A DNA stretch of 64,000 bases from Candidatus Caenarcanales bacterium (GTDB taxonomy: Bacteria; Cyanobacteriota; Vampirovibrionia; Caenarcaniphilales; Caenarcanaceae), in assembly GCA_030065015.1 (NCBI GenBank), contig JASJDU010000024.1:36814-100813 (forward strand), read 5' to 3'. The notes beneath the pieces were generated by a model. That model did no database searches, was not told the DNA's origin, and saw only the letters and a list, made by a program, of their open reading frames with translations. Made by a program: the position numbers and the translations under genes. Positions 16,560 through 25,736 of this stretch are shown here, one piece after another; position 1 is the first letter of the stretch, and each line of letters begins with the position of its first letter.

Positions 16560-17987
16560 TTATTTTCTTCCGTATATGTCGTCGAATCTAATAATGTCAT
16601 CTTCACCTAAATAACTACCCGATTGTACTTCAATTAGATTGAGATCTTCTGAACTTGGATTCGATAGACGATGTTTAGCTCCAAGAGGAATGAAGGTTGA
16701 TTCATTTTCCTTAAGCTTAAAAGTTTTTTCATCTATTGTTACTTCTGCGGTTCCGTTCACAACTATCCAATGTTCCGCTCTATGGTTATGCATTTGAAGG
16801 GATAGCTTTGCTTTTGGTTTTACTACTATTCTTTTTACTTGAAAATTCGGTCCTTCATCTATTGTTTGATAACTGCCCCAAGGGCGATATACCTTAGTAT
16901 GGTAATCGCATTCTCGTCTTTTATCATTCTTTAAATCTTCAACTATCTTCTTGATCTTGGATTCGCTGCCGAATTTGGATACTAGAACAGCATCATCCAT
17001 TTCCACAATTGACAGATCTTTTACCCCAGTAGCAACTAAAAGTCTTCCATTGGAGCTTAAGTAGCAGTTCTCAACATCTTCTATGTATACGTCTCCTTCA
17101 ATGGTATTACCTTGGTCGTCAGAGTTGGATACATTTCTAATAGCTTTCCAAGAGCCAACATCTGACCAATTAATTACTGTTTCAGAAAGAACTAATTTAT
17201 CCGATTTTTCCATAAGTGCATAATCGATGGAAATAGCCTCTTGGTCTTTGTAAGATTTTTCATCTAGCCTTATAAAATCGAGATCTGAGGATGATTTGCT
17301 TAGTGAATTCTCTGCTGCATTAACTGTTTGTGGTGAATATTTTTTGAGTTCATCCCACATTACCTTCGGCTGGAAAAGCAATATACCGCTATTCCAATCG
17401 TATTCTTTTGAGTTGATGAATTGTTTAGCTAGGTTGAGATCCGGTTTCTCTGTGAATTTATCAACTTTGAAGATATTGTTTTCGTTAAGTTTTTTTCCCT
17501 TTTTTATATATCCAAAACCAGTATCTTCGTATATTGGTTTAATACCAAAAGTCCCTATAAAGCCATCTTTTGCAAAAGATTCTAGATTTTTAATTGAATT
17601 GGCTAGCTCGCTTAAATTCTCAATGTAATGATCCGAAGGTAAAACGAGCAAGAATGTATCATCATTTTTATCTAGTTCCATCAAAGAAGCTATTGCAATG
17701 GCTGGGGCTGTATTTTGGGCAACGGGTTCTAAAACTATAATTGCTCCCATGGACATTTCTCGAGACTGCTCAGCCACTAGAAATCGATGATCTTTGTTTG
17801 CAATAACAACAGGTTTTTGAATTTTTAATCCAAATTCTGTTGCAAGAATACGCAATCTATCTAAAGTTTGCTGAAATAGAGTGTAATCGGAGTTGATTTT
17901 GATAAATTGCTTTGGATATGAAGTCCTGGACAATGGCCATAGCCGAGTGCCTGAACCTCCAGAAAGAATAACGGGGATTATTGTCAT
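16560..17987 (-). CDS. manC: Mannose-1-phosphate guanylyltransferase / mannose-6-phosphate isomerase
   Basis: Bifunctional cytosolic enzyme giving GDP-mannose for polysaccharide synthesis. The N-terminal nucleotidyltransferase has VILSGGSGTRLWPLSR (residues 6-21), LVLPSDHYI and EKPDLNLAKQFI. The C-terminal type II isomerase cupin (about 350-475) has YRPWGSY, KRIVVKPKAKLSLQMHNHRAEHW with the metal-binding His residues, and FIPLGAKHRLSNPS. Length 475 aa is normal. It is a monocistronic gene here. It may feed the glycan pathway of the sugar transferase at the window start. Confidence 0.95.
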   Translation of the reverse strand: MTIIPVILSGGSGTRLWPLSRTSYPKQFIKINSDYTLFQQTLDRLRILATEFGLKIQKPVVIANKDHRFLVAEQSREMSMGAIIVLEPVAQNTAPAIAIASLMELDKNDDTFLLVLPSDHYIENLSELANSIKNLESFAKDGFIGTFGIKPIYEDTGFGYIKKGKKLNENNIFKVDKFTEKPDLNLAKQFINSKEYDWNSGILLFQPKVMWDELKKYSPQTVNAAENSLSKSSSDLDFIRLDEKSYKDQEAISIDYALMEKSDKLVLSETVINWSDVGSWKAIRNVSNSDDQGNTIEGDVYIEDVENCYLSSNGRLLVATGVKDLSIVEMDDAVLVSKFGSESKIKKIVEDLKNDKRRECDYHTKVYRPWGSYQTIDEGPNFQVKRIVVKPKAKLSLQMHNHRAEHWIVVNGTAEVTIDEKTFKLKENESTFIPLGAKHRLSNPSSEDLNLIEVQSGSYLGEDDIIRFDDIYGRK

Positions 17988-18088
17988 TCGATTATTCTAA
18001 TATCTAGCAAAAAAATTTATGTAAGTCAGAAAAAATATGTAATAATATGATTTGAGTATTTACGTGTCTGGCTGATTTACATATTTTA

Positions 18089-18736
18089 ATGAATAGTTTG
18101 AATATAAAAGCATTAGCAAAGGAAGCGCAATTGCAATGGGTAGTCAAAGCTGGTCTTTATAGGTATTCTCCTTTTGATGAGCGTCCAGATCTGAAATTGC
18201 CAGGTTTTTAAGTTAAACATAGTTTTAGAACACTTGAAGGCAAAGAGGTGGGGGCAAAAGTTCCATTGGAGGTAGGGAACCTTGGTGTAAGTCTAACTAG
18301 GCATGATGCTGTCTCTCATGGTTCCAGTGTTACAGACGCTACTGATCTTGGAGAACTAGTTAATTGTTGTTTTCATTATCTTTTGAATGGTGAATATATT
18401 GGGCTTAATACTCCTCAAGAAGATGAAGAAGAAAAATATCGGAGGTTTTGTGGTCCACTAAATGTACACTTAAAGCAAGTTTTAGGCGAAAGCGTGGATA
18501 TGCTGAAGAAAATTCATGAGGGGTTAGATGCTGCACACTCTCTATATTTGAAGCCTTTATTGGCTCGAAAGGGACAAAACCTTAAATATAATCTTCCCGC
18601 AAGCGAGTGTAAAGAAATATATGTTGTACCGGCACCATATGTGACAACTTTGTTAAAAGCTTACGACTCTTTTTTTGAAGAATTTCAAGGAGCTAGGTTG
18701 TCTATATCGGATTTATTCAGACTTGGAGATGGATAA
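18089..18736 (+). pseudogene. Unknown gene interrupted by an in-frame TAA (or two adjacent small genes)
   Basis: An ATG at 18089 opens a 40-codon frame ending at TAA 18209-18211. The same frame then continues without any stop to 18736; the first usable downstream initiator is GTG 18248, giving 162 aa. Neither half has a clear ribosome-binding site. The downstream part has helical segments and a few cysteines, with no signal peptide or known motif. Continuous frame use on both sides of a single stop suggests one ~215-codon gene broken by a nonsense change. Separate genes, readthrough, or a sequencing error are alternatives. I do not recognise the family. Confidence 0.55.
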
Positions 18737-18775
18737 TTGAAGGAGTTCTTTAATTAGAACTTTAAGTTATTTCAT

Positions 18776-19471
18776 TTATTCAAATGTTGTTAGTTTTGTT
18801 TTTACTTCTTTAATAGCTTGCCAGGCTTGCCATTTAGGGCTTCCTTCGTTCTTTGAAGGATTACGTAATAAATAGGAAGGATGATAGAAAGGCATTATTA
18901 GGGTATTAGAGAGTAGATCTCCTTCTCCTTCAATCCACTTACCGTGGAGTTTCGTGATTCTTGGGTTCTTCATCTGTAACAGACCAATTAGTGCGGTAGA
19001 ACCTAATAGAAGAATTATTTTAGGCTTTATGAAGTCAATTTGTGCTCTTAAATATTTTGTACATTGTTCAGATTCGTTTTGAGCTGGAACTCGGTTATTT
19101 GGAGGTCTGCACTTAACAATATTGCAGATATAAGTTTCTTTTTGTCTATCAATTTGGACCGCTTCCAAAATTTTATCTAGCAATTGACCTGCTCTTCCAA
19201 CGAAGGGAAGACCTTTTAAGTCTTCTTGTTCACCGGGGCCTTCTCCGATGAGCATTAACTTTGCATCAGGATTGCCATCGAAAACAACAACATTGGTCCT
19301 TGTTTCACAAAGAGAACAGTTGTTACACTCAAGAGCTTTGGAATTCAATTCATCCAAAGAGCTAAAGCTGTTATCTTTTGTTGGCCAGGTAATATCTTTA
19401 TTTGCGATTTTATTTATTGCTCCAAAAGCTCTTTGTTTTTCTTCTAGCAAGTTTCCTTGAAGAGTTTCCAT
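18776..19471 (-). CDS. Family 4 uracil-DNA glycosylase (4Fe-4S)
   Basis: Removes uracil from DNA in base excision repair. The 231 aa product has cysteines for an iron-sulfur cluster in CNNCSLCETR (near residues 49-58) and NIVKCRPPNNRVP (near 130). The active-site blocks are GEGPGEQEDLKGLPFVGRAG (near 76) and the C-terminal MPFYHPSYLLRNP. The N-terminal 45 residues are a poorly conserved extension. Convergent with the interrupted gene at 18.1-18.7 kb. Xth at 59.1 kb could act on the abasic sites it makes. Confidence 0.92.
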   Translation of the reverse strand: METLQGNLLEEKQRAFGAINKIANKDITWPTKDNSFSSLDELNSKALECNNCSLCETRTNVVVFDGNPDAKLMLIGEGPGEQEDLKGLPFVGRAGQLLDKILEAVQIDRQKETYICNIVKCRPPNNRVPAQNESEQCTKYLRAQIDFIKPKIILLLGSTALIGLLQMKNPRITKLHGKWIEGEGDLLSNTLIMPFYHPSYLLRNPSKNEGSPKWQAWQAIKEVKTKLTTFE

Positions 19472-19691
19472 TTTGAAACCTTTTTAAGTTCGAGTTGAAA
19501 TTCGAGGATTTGAAAATTGTAAATCTAAAGTCTTAAGATTTGTAAATTCAGATATGAATTTGATTGTTTTCATGAATTTAATGCAGCTAATCAAGATTAG
19601 ACAAATAAAATAAAGGAAATAAGACACCTAATTAAAGTTAATATAGAATCATAAGTAACCTTGGCTGAACAAAATCGTTAATAATTGTCAA

Positions 19692-20228
19692 ATGTCATCA
19701 AGAATAGTAAGAATATTTCAAACCATAGTTTGTAGCAGTTTAATATTTTTTTTAGCATCTTGTACCCAGAAACAAGAAGTTGAACCGATTGAAATCCCAG
19801 TAGTTCCTAAAGATAAGGTTGTAGTTTATTTTATAAAAGCGCATAGTAAGAAGGCAAAGTTGGAAGTTGTCTATAAAACCTTGAGTAAAAAAGAAGCTGA
19901 CAAGAAATTGTTTTATGCTATATCTCATCTGGTTAAAGGGCCAAGCGAAGATGAAGTACATAGAAAAATAGGAACTGAGATTCCTCGAGGAACCAGGTTG
20001 CTCTCCTATAGAAATAAAAAAGACAAAGCGATCTTAAATTTGACAGATCAATTTCGTTCGGGAGGTGGTTCCAGAACCATGATAATGCGCTATAAGCAGC
20101 TTTACTATACTGTTGCTGCTAATGCAGGAGAAAAGCCGGTTTATATTTTAATCGAAGGTAAACCCTTTAAGAGACTTGGAGGAGAAGGCCTCATAACAGA
20201 TGACCCGATATATGATGGACAAAAGTAA
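19692..20228 (+). CDS. GerMN-domain lipoprotein
   Basis: A signal peptide ends in the lipobox FLASC (Cys near residue 24), so the protein should be lipidated by Lgt, which is encoded at 26.5 kb. The remaining ~150 residues match the GerMN (sporulation/spore germination) fold: VVVYFIKA, a helical LFYAISHLVKGPSEDE, then IPRGTRLLSYRNKKDKAILNLTDQFRSGGGS and a final VYILIEGKP. In non-sporulating bacteria such proteins are envelope lipoproteins of unclear role. The stop is 3 bp before ispH, so the two are co-transcribed. Confidence 0.85.
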   Translation: MSSRIVRIFQTIVCSSLIFFLASCTQKQEVEPIEIPVVPKDKVVVYFIKAHSKKAKLEVVYKTLSKKEADKKLFYAISHLVKGPSEDEVHRKIGTEIPRGTRLLSYRNKKDKAILNLTDQFRSGGGSRTMIMRYKQLYYTVAANAGEKPVYILIEGKPFKRLGGEGLITDDPIYDGQK

Positions 20229-20231
20229 ATT

Positions 20232-21191
20232 ATGAAGATTTTATTAGCCAAACCCAGGGGCTTTTGTGCGGGAGTTGATTATGCAATTGGTATAGTTGAA
20301 GAGGCTTTGAGGCTTTTTGATGAACCAGTTTACATACTTCGTGAAATAGTTCACAACAAACAAATAGTTCAAGAACTCTCTGGAAAGGGTGCTAAGTCGA
20401 TCCAATCAATTGAAGAAATTCCCAAAGGATCAATAATAATTTTTAGTGCTCACGGAGTACCTCCAGAATTTCATACAAGAGCAAAGAAACAAGGTCTTTA
20501 TGTCTTGGATGCTACCTGTCCTTTGGTGAGAAAAGTTCATCTTGAGGCGATTAAATTTGCGAGGGATGGTTACACAATTTTATACATTGGCCATAAAGGT
20601 CACGAGGAGGCTGAAGGCGTTATTGCCGAAGCTCCTGGTTCAATGATTCTTATAGATAACAAGGAAGAAGCTTTAAAAGTAAGTCCTTTTCAAACTAATA
20701 AAATAGCCTATTTGACTCAAACTACTCTTAGTGTTTCTGAAACAACTGAAATAATTCAAATACTCAAGGAAAGATTCCCCAATATAGTGGACCCTCCAAA
20801 AGAAGATATCTGTTATGCAACAACTAATAGGCAATATGCTGTTAGTTTCTTAGCAAAAAAAGTTGATTTAGTTTTGGTGTTGGGCTCTCAAAATAGCTCC
20901 AATTCTCAAAGGCTTAGAGAGCGTGCAGAGAATATCGGTACTAAAGCATTTCTGATTGACAATAAGGAGCAAATTCAAAATGAATGGCTAGCCAATATAA
21001 ACTCAGTGGGAATTACTGCTGGAGCATCCGCCCCGGAAAAGCTAGTTCAAGAAGTAATTAATCATTTGAAGTGTGAATTTCCAGAATCTGTGTTCGAAGA
21101 GATTGAACCTATTAAAGAAGAAATGGTTTTTCCAATTCCGGATTTAGTAAAAAAGATAGGAAGTCAAAAAGCTACCTTTAATTTAGCTTAA
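20232..21191 (+). CDS. ispH: 4-hydroxy-3-methylbut-2-enyl diphosphate reductase
   Basis: Last enzyme of the MEP isoprenoid pathway; a 4Fe-4S protein releasing IPP and DMAPP. The 319 aa product has the three cluster cysteines in PRGFCAGV (residue 12), DATCPLV (near 97) and EDICYATTNRQ (near 194), plus the catalytic HGVPPEF and NSSNSQRL blocks. It follows the GerMN lipoprotein gene with a 3-bp gap. The stop overlaps the end of the convergent PLP-enzyme gene by 4 bp. Isoprenoids made here would serve undecaprenyl carriers, quinones and any carotenoids. Confidence 0.97.
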   Translation: MKILLAKPRGFCAGVDYAIGIVEEALRLFDEPVYILREIVHNKQIVQELSGKGAKSIQSIEEIPKGSIIIFSAHGVPPEFHTRAKKQGLYVLDATCPLVRKVHLEAIKFARDGYTILYIGHKGHEEAEGVIAEAPGSMILIDNKEEALKVSPFQTNKIAYLTQTTLSVSETTEIIQILKERFPNIVDPPKEDICYATTNRQYAVSFLAKKVDLVLVLGSQNSSNSQRLRERAENIGTKAFLIDNKEQIQNEWLANINSVGITAGASAPEKLVQEVINHLKCEFPESVFEEIEPIKEEMVFPIPDLVKKIGSQKATFNLA

Positions 21192-22702
21192 TTTGTGTTG
21201 AATTTTAATGCCTTGAGTTTGTTTAAGCTGTCGCTAAAAACTTCAATTAATTTGTTAATTTCTTCAGTTCCCACTGATACTCTCACTAAGCTTTTTGATA
21301 CTCCGCATTGTTCAACAAATTCTAATTCTTGGTAGTGAGCTAAAAGTGTATAAGGGCAAGCTAAAGTGTAGCTAGTTCCTAGACTTGGTCCTTTTGATAC
21401 TTCTAGATTGTCATAAAAAAGCGGGGCTGAAACTTCGGGATTCTTGAATTCAATTGAAAATAACCCCCCATAGCCAGAGTTAATTTTGTTGGAGAATTTT
21501 TTGTAATTATCAACATCCACAAACTTTGGGTAATGTATTCTCTCGATTGAATCTTGATGGGTGAGAAAATCACAGAGTGTTTCGGCGTTTTTATTAATTA
21601 TTTTCATCCTTTCTTCAAAGTCTTGGCAATTTGTTAATAATACGTCTGCATCTTCAAACCACAATAAATCTTCATATTCGCTAGCAATAAGATTGAACAG
21701 CTCATCGTAAAATTGGCTTTGCCCTGACAAAACTAAAGAACCAGCTATTGTGTTTCCCACCCCACTAAAAAACTTGGTTAGGCTAGTTACCAAAATATCG
21801 ATATGTTCAACTAAATTCGCATTTGCAAAAGTTGCTATTGTGTCATCAACTACTATTGGAAAGTTATATTGTTTTGATAGTTGAACTAATTTCTCTAAAT
21901 CAACGCTTCTTAACAATGGATTAGTAGGAAATTCTGTGAATAGTCCAGCAATCTTTTCCTCCTGTAAAAGAAACTCTAAAGCTTTTAAATCTTCTTCATC
22001 ACCTTTGTGGAAAAAATGGACTCCTCCTGAAAATTTTTCTTGAATCTTCAGCGTGTCCATATAGGGGAATCCAAACTGAACTGTTTTTAATTTATTTTTT
22101 GAAGAATTCCTCTTCTGAAGTATGCTGTGAATGAAAAATATTGCAGCCATTCCGCTTGGAAATAAACGGATATTTTTTGTATCTTCACCGGTGAGGTTTG
22201 AAATTTTTGTTTTTATTTTTTCTTTAGAACTTGTTGATAGTTTGTTGACTTTTTGTATTTTATTTTCGAGAACTTTCAAACAATATTCTGCTTTTCTGGA
22301 AGAAATTATCTCTCCAGAATGCTGCCAATAAGCTTTTAAAAGATGTACGTTATCTTTTGAAGTGATGACGATAAAGAGGTTGAGTCCTTTTTGAACTTCA
22401 AAGATGTCAGCTTTACCTAGATTATCTAAAACGAATTGCTTTGCTCTTTCGGCAGCTGATTTGGATGGAAAAACAAAATATGCTTCATTTCCATCACTTT
22501 CGCGAAGAGTTTTATGTTGACTATAACAATAATCAAATAGCTTTTGAACCAGTGGATGGATTACAAATCTTGGATAGCCCAATTGCAACTGACTAATTAC
22601 TCTATCTTCTTTTTCTTCATATCCAATAACATCCATCCATTTAGGTAGACTAACGGAAACTGCATGGTCAGAGTGAGGTATCGGTTCTCCTAAACTGTTC
22701 AT
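21188..22702 (-). CDS. Cystathionine gamma-synthase-like PLP enzyme with N-terminal extension
   Basis: Belongs to the Cys/Met metabolism PLP family (transsulfuration). From residue ~150 on, the fold-type I core is visible: LFPSGMAAIFFIH near 180, LFTEFPTNPLLRSVDL near 253, IVVDDTIATFAN near 282 and the PLP-lysine block VTSLTKFFSGVGN near 302. The C-terminal domain contains LVRVSVGTEEINKLIE. At 504 aa it is about 110-120 residues longer than bacterial MetB/MetC; similar N-terminal extensions occur in fungal cystathionine gamma-synthases. The exact reaction (homoserine ester + cysteine, or sulfide) cannot be told. It could use cysteine from the cysK-cysE pathway at 33-35 kb. Confidence 0.82.
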   Translation of the reverse strand: MNSLGEPIPHSDHAVSVSLPKWMDVIGYEEKEDRVISQLQLGYPRFVIHPLVQKLFDYCYSQHKTLRESDGNEAYFVFPSKSAAERAKQFVLDNLGKADIFEVQKGLNLFIVITSKDNVHLLKAYWQHSGEIISSRKAEYCLKVLENKIQKVNKLSTSSKEKIKTKISNLTGEDTKNIRLFPSGMAAIFFIHSILQKRNSSKNKLKTVQFGFPYMDTLKIQEKFSGGVHFFHKGDEEDLKALEFLLQEEKIAGLFTEFPTNPLLRSVDLEKLVQLSKQYNFPIVVDDTIATFANANLVEHIDILVTSLTKFFSGVGNTIAGSLVLSGQSQFYDELFNLIASEYEDLLWFEDADVLLTNCQDFEERMKIINKNAETLCDFLTHQDSIERIHYPKFVDVDNYKKFSNKINSGYGGLFSIEFKNPEVSAPLFYDNLEVSKGPSLGTSYTLACPYTLLAHYQELEFVEQCGVSKSLVRVSVGTEEINKLIEVFSDSLNKLKALKFNTN

Positions 22703-22762
22703 GGATTTAACTTGAAAAAGGTATATGTATAGTTTATCGGATTGAATTCGTACGGTTCTCTT

Positions 22763-24010
22763 TTATTTACGTTTCCATTTTTTATTAGTAGCGTTATCAA
22801 CTAATTCAAATCTTAAATTGAATGTTCCGTCAGGTAGCTCAATTGTGGCTATTTTTATATCCTTTCCTAGTGACAATATACTTTCTGCGTAAGGTTTGCT
22901 CTCGATTAGTAATTTTGCAGCCCACTCAGCTTCTTCTTTTGTTTGTAATCTGCTAGACTTACCACCAATAACGTGATTTGAATATGATTCTTGATAGTAC
23001 TTATTGTCTAAATAATCATTTAAAGTTGTAACTCTCTCCAGGGGAGAACTAAGCCTGCCATTGGATATTGTCGTACTATCAATTGCAAGAGAAGCTATTT
23101 GAAATTCTTTTGTAGTTGCTACTGGATAATAATTTCCTTTCACTTCGATTAGTTGAGCTAACATTTCAGACAACTCATTGAGAACAACGTCATCTAGTTC
23201 CCCCAAACTTAAGTAAGCATTCTCAATTAGCATAAATCCATATGAGCTTAGTCCATTTAAACCTAAAGCTAACTCGCTATTAAAATCTGATGAAAGAAAT
23301 ATTGGAACATCTGTTTCTTTGCTGATTAGTTGGAGTAATTGCACATAATATGAATTCCCTGATATTTTCTCTATAAAATCGCTTTGTTCGTTTGTTATTT
23401 TCTTATCGGTTAAATAGAAAATGTTTTCTGTGTTTTTTATTGGTAACTGTATTTTTTTATACAAATCATTATTGAGAACTGACTTTTGCAGTTGTTCATA
23501 ACCTTTACTCACTGTCCAGTTTTTTGTTTTCCAATTTTCTATGGTTTCTTTCAAAGCTTTGCTCAATGGTAATTTTTGTGAAGGAGTTTTATCTGGAAAC
23601 TTTTGATAAAGACCAGCAGCACCTCCTTCCAAAACGGCTTTTTCAATTTGCTTTGCCATTTGAGGGTTGAGTTTTGCAAATGAAACAATGTCATCAATTA
23701 CTCTGTAAATTGTGCTTAATTTCGTTGAAACTTCGGTTTTTGAACTCTTGAATGTTTTTAACTTGGAACTTGTTCCAAAGGTATTGGTTGAGAAAGTGTC
23801 TTCCTGGAGGCCTGTGCTCTTTTTTAATCTGCTGAGTAGATAATAAGCTGTTTTTTTCGTTAAACTGCCGGATTCAACTAGACGAAATAGCTCCTCTGTA
23901 GACGGCCTAAATACATTAAAGTCTTTTAATTCTTTTGTGGTATTTCTAAGATTATTATTTGTAAAAGCCCTTTTTAATGAAGTCCCAGCTCCATTTATAG
24001 AATCACCCAT
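22763..24010 (-). CDS. Uncharacterised 415-aa protein
   Basis: Not recognised. No signal peptide, membrane segment or cysteine pair is visible; the protein is Ser/Lys/Asn-rich at the N-terminus and mixed alpha/beta later. Residues ~30-65 hold a helical pair (FRPSTEELFRLVESGSL, KKTAYYLLSRLKKS). The region ~235-300 contains alternating hydrophobic and acidic stretches (LGLNGLSSYGFMLIENAYLSLGELDDVV). The C-terminal ~60 residues look like a small beta domain (IKIATIELPDGTFNLRFELVD). ATG start at 24010. It is a solitary gene between the PLP enzyme and the SDR gene on the same strand. Confidence 0.7.
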   Translation of the reverse strand: MGDSINGAGTSLKRAFTNNNLRNTTKELKDFNVFRPSTEELFRLVESGSLTKKTAYYLLSRLKKSTGLQEDTFSTNTFGTSSKLKTFKSSKTEVSTKLSTIYRVIDDIVSFAKLNPQMAKQIEKAVLEGGAAGLYQKFPDKTPSQKLPLSKALKETIENWKTKNWTVSKGYEQLQKSVLNNDLYKKIQLPIKNTENIFYLTDKKITNEQSDFIEKISGNSYYVQLLQLISKETDVPIFLSSDFNSELALGLNGLSSYGFMLIENAYLSLGELDDVVLNELSEMLAQLIEVKGNYYPVATTKEFQIASLAIDSTTISNGRLSSPLERVTTLNDYLDNKYYQESYSNHVIGGKSSRLQTKEEAEWAAKLLIESKPYAESILSLGKDIKIATIELPDGTFNLRFELVDNATNKKWKRK

Positions 24011-24163
24011 AAAGTCAACCCAAGTTCAGCCCAACTATAAATTCCCTTTAATAATAAGTATTGCAGTAAATGATTTTGAAATGATTATTAAAGCTTTAAA
24101 TTCCTTTTAAATTCTTCAGTTGAACCTATAAACTGGTTGGCTTTTTAAGTTATTCAGGAAGCC

Positions 24164-25666
24164 TCAAGAAAACTTTTTTGGGCCTTCTAATATTTTTTTA
24201 CCTGTTTCTTCTGCAATACCTTTAAGCATTCCATTGAAAACTATGAAATGGAATGGTGTAACTAAATACCAGTAAATTAGTCCTAGAAGTCCTCTAGGTA
24301 AGAATCTGGCAATTTGTTTCAGTTCAACTTTACCATCACCAACCTCTTCAATAACTGAGTCTAAAATTGCTTCACCGGGCAACTTCATTTCAGCTACTAG
24401 CAAAAGTCTTTGATTCCTTTTTAAGTCAGCAACTCTCCAAAAATCGAGAGCATCTCCGGGTCTTAGATCCATGTCATGTCTTCTTCCACGTTTTAAGCCA
24501 ACCCCTCCAATTAATCCATCCATGGCTCCTCTCAATTTCCATAACCAATCACCTTGATACCAGCCATTCCTTCCACCAATTTTAATTAATGGCTCCCAAA
24601 CATCTTCTTTACTTGCTTCAAGAACAATTTTCCTTTTATCTTCAAATATTGTGCCTCCGGCCCATTCAGGGTCTCCGTAATAAACCCACTCGGGTGGGTA
24701 GCTATAGCCTGCGTCACTCCAGTGGCTCTCAACTTGTTGCATTTGCAACCGTTTAAGTGCTTTTTTTATAGCATCTCGACAGCTCAAAAGTTCTTGAGGA
24801 ATTAATTTTCTAATTTCCTGATTTTCACAAATAACTTTATTCTTTAATCCTTCTGTTAATGGAATTGCCATTGATGAGGGGATTGGGGTAATTAAGTGAA
24901 TCCAGTGAGAACTGAGCCAAGGAGTGAAAACTGGCACAGGAATAACAAATCTTTGAGGGAGTTTAGCTTCTTCTTCGTAAATTTTCATTAAATCTCTGTA
25001 GTTGACAATCTCTTCTCCACCAATATCAAAAGATTTGCCAATTGTCTCTGGAACATCTAAGCATCCTATTAAATAATTTAATACATTCCTAATCGCAATC
25101 GGTTGAGATGGCGTATTCACCCATTTCGGAGTAATCATTAATGGCAATCTATCAACTAAATATCTGAGTATTTCAAAAGAAGTGCTTCCAGAGCCAATAA
25201 TCATAGCTGCTCTCAAAATAGTTACTGGAACTTTTCCTGATTTCAGTATTTCCCCTACTTCTATTCTCGATTCTAAATGTGGACTTAATCTTTCTTTTTT
25301 ATCTGAATTGCCTAAGCCTCCCAAATAAATTATTCGTTCTATTTCATTTTGCTCCGCAGCTTTAACCATATTCTTTGCTGCAACTCTGTCGGCCGATTGG
25401 AAATCCTTTTTATTAGAATTCATAGAGTGTACAAAGTAATACACTGTAGAACATCCTTTTAGAGCGTGAGTTATTGACTCTAAATCGTGCAAATCACCCG
25501 CTACTATTTCTAGATTCTTGTTTTTTGCCCATGGCCTGGACATTAACTTTGTTAATGATCTGGAAACCGCTCTCACCTTATAGCCTGAGTCGAGGAGACG
25601 CGGTATCAATCTCGCACCAACATATCCAGTGCCTCCAGTAACTACTATTGGCTTTGATTTATCCAT
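24164..25666 (-). CDS. NAD(P)-binding SDR protein with C-terminal DUF2867
   Basis: Two-domain protein. Residues ~1-290 are an atypical extended short-chain dehydrogenase/NmrA-like Rossmann domain with VTGGTGYVGARLIPRLL (residues 9-25), an acidic GDLHD after strand 4 and IYLGGLG in place of a classic YxxxK site. Residues ~320-500 match DUF2867 (GGRNGWYQGDWLWKLRGAMD, GGVGLKRGRRHDMDLRPGDALDFWRV, ending ARFLPRGLLGLIYWYLVTPFH). Such fusions are common in aerobic bacteria and Cyanobacteria, with no fixed substrate. The C-terminal hydrophobic stretch suggests peripheral membrane contact. Confidence 0.88.
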   Translation of the reverse strand: MDKSKPIVVTGGTGYVGARLIPRLLDSGYKVRAVSRSLTKLMSRPWAKNKNLEIVAGDLHDLESITHALKGCSTVYYFVHSMNSNKKDFQSADRVAAKNMVKAAEQNEIERIIYLGGLGNSDKKERLSPHLESRIEVGEILKSGKVPVTILRAAMIIGSGSTSFEILRYLVDRLPLMITPKWVNTPSQPIAIRNVLNYLIGCLDVPETIGKSFDIGGEEIVNYRDLMKIYEEEAKLPQRFVIPVPVFTPWLSSHWIHLITPIPSSMAIPLTEGLKNKVICENQEIRKLIPQELLSCRDAIKKALKRLQMQQVESHWSDAGYSYPPEWVYYGDPEWAGGTIFEDKRKIVLEASKEDVWEPLIKIGGRNGWYQGDWLWKLRGAMDGLIGGVGLKRGRRHDMDLRPGDALDFWRVADLKRNQRLLLVAEMKLPGEAILDSVIEEVGDGKVELKQIARFLPRGLLGLIYWYLVTPFHFIVFNGMLKGIAEETGKKILEGPKKFS

Positions 25667-25736
25667 TGAAATGTTAAATGACTTTAATACTAATTATAAA
25701 TAGCTTGAAATCAATAATTAGCCTTTACTTCCATAA

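Noticed and set aside
18744-18761. AGTTCT-AGAACT hairpin between the interrupted gene and the uracil-DNA glycosylase gene
   Set aside because: Only a 6-bp stem and no clean T-run; too weak to call as a terminator.
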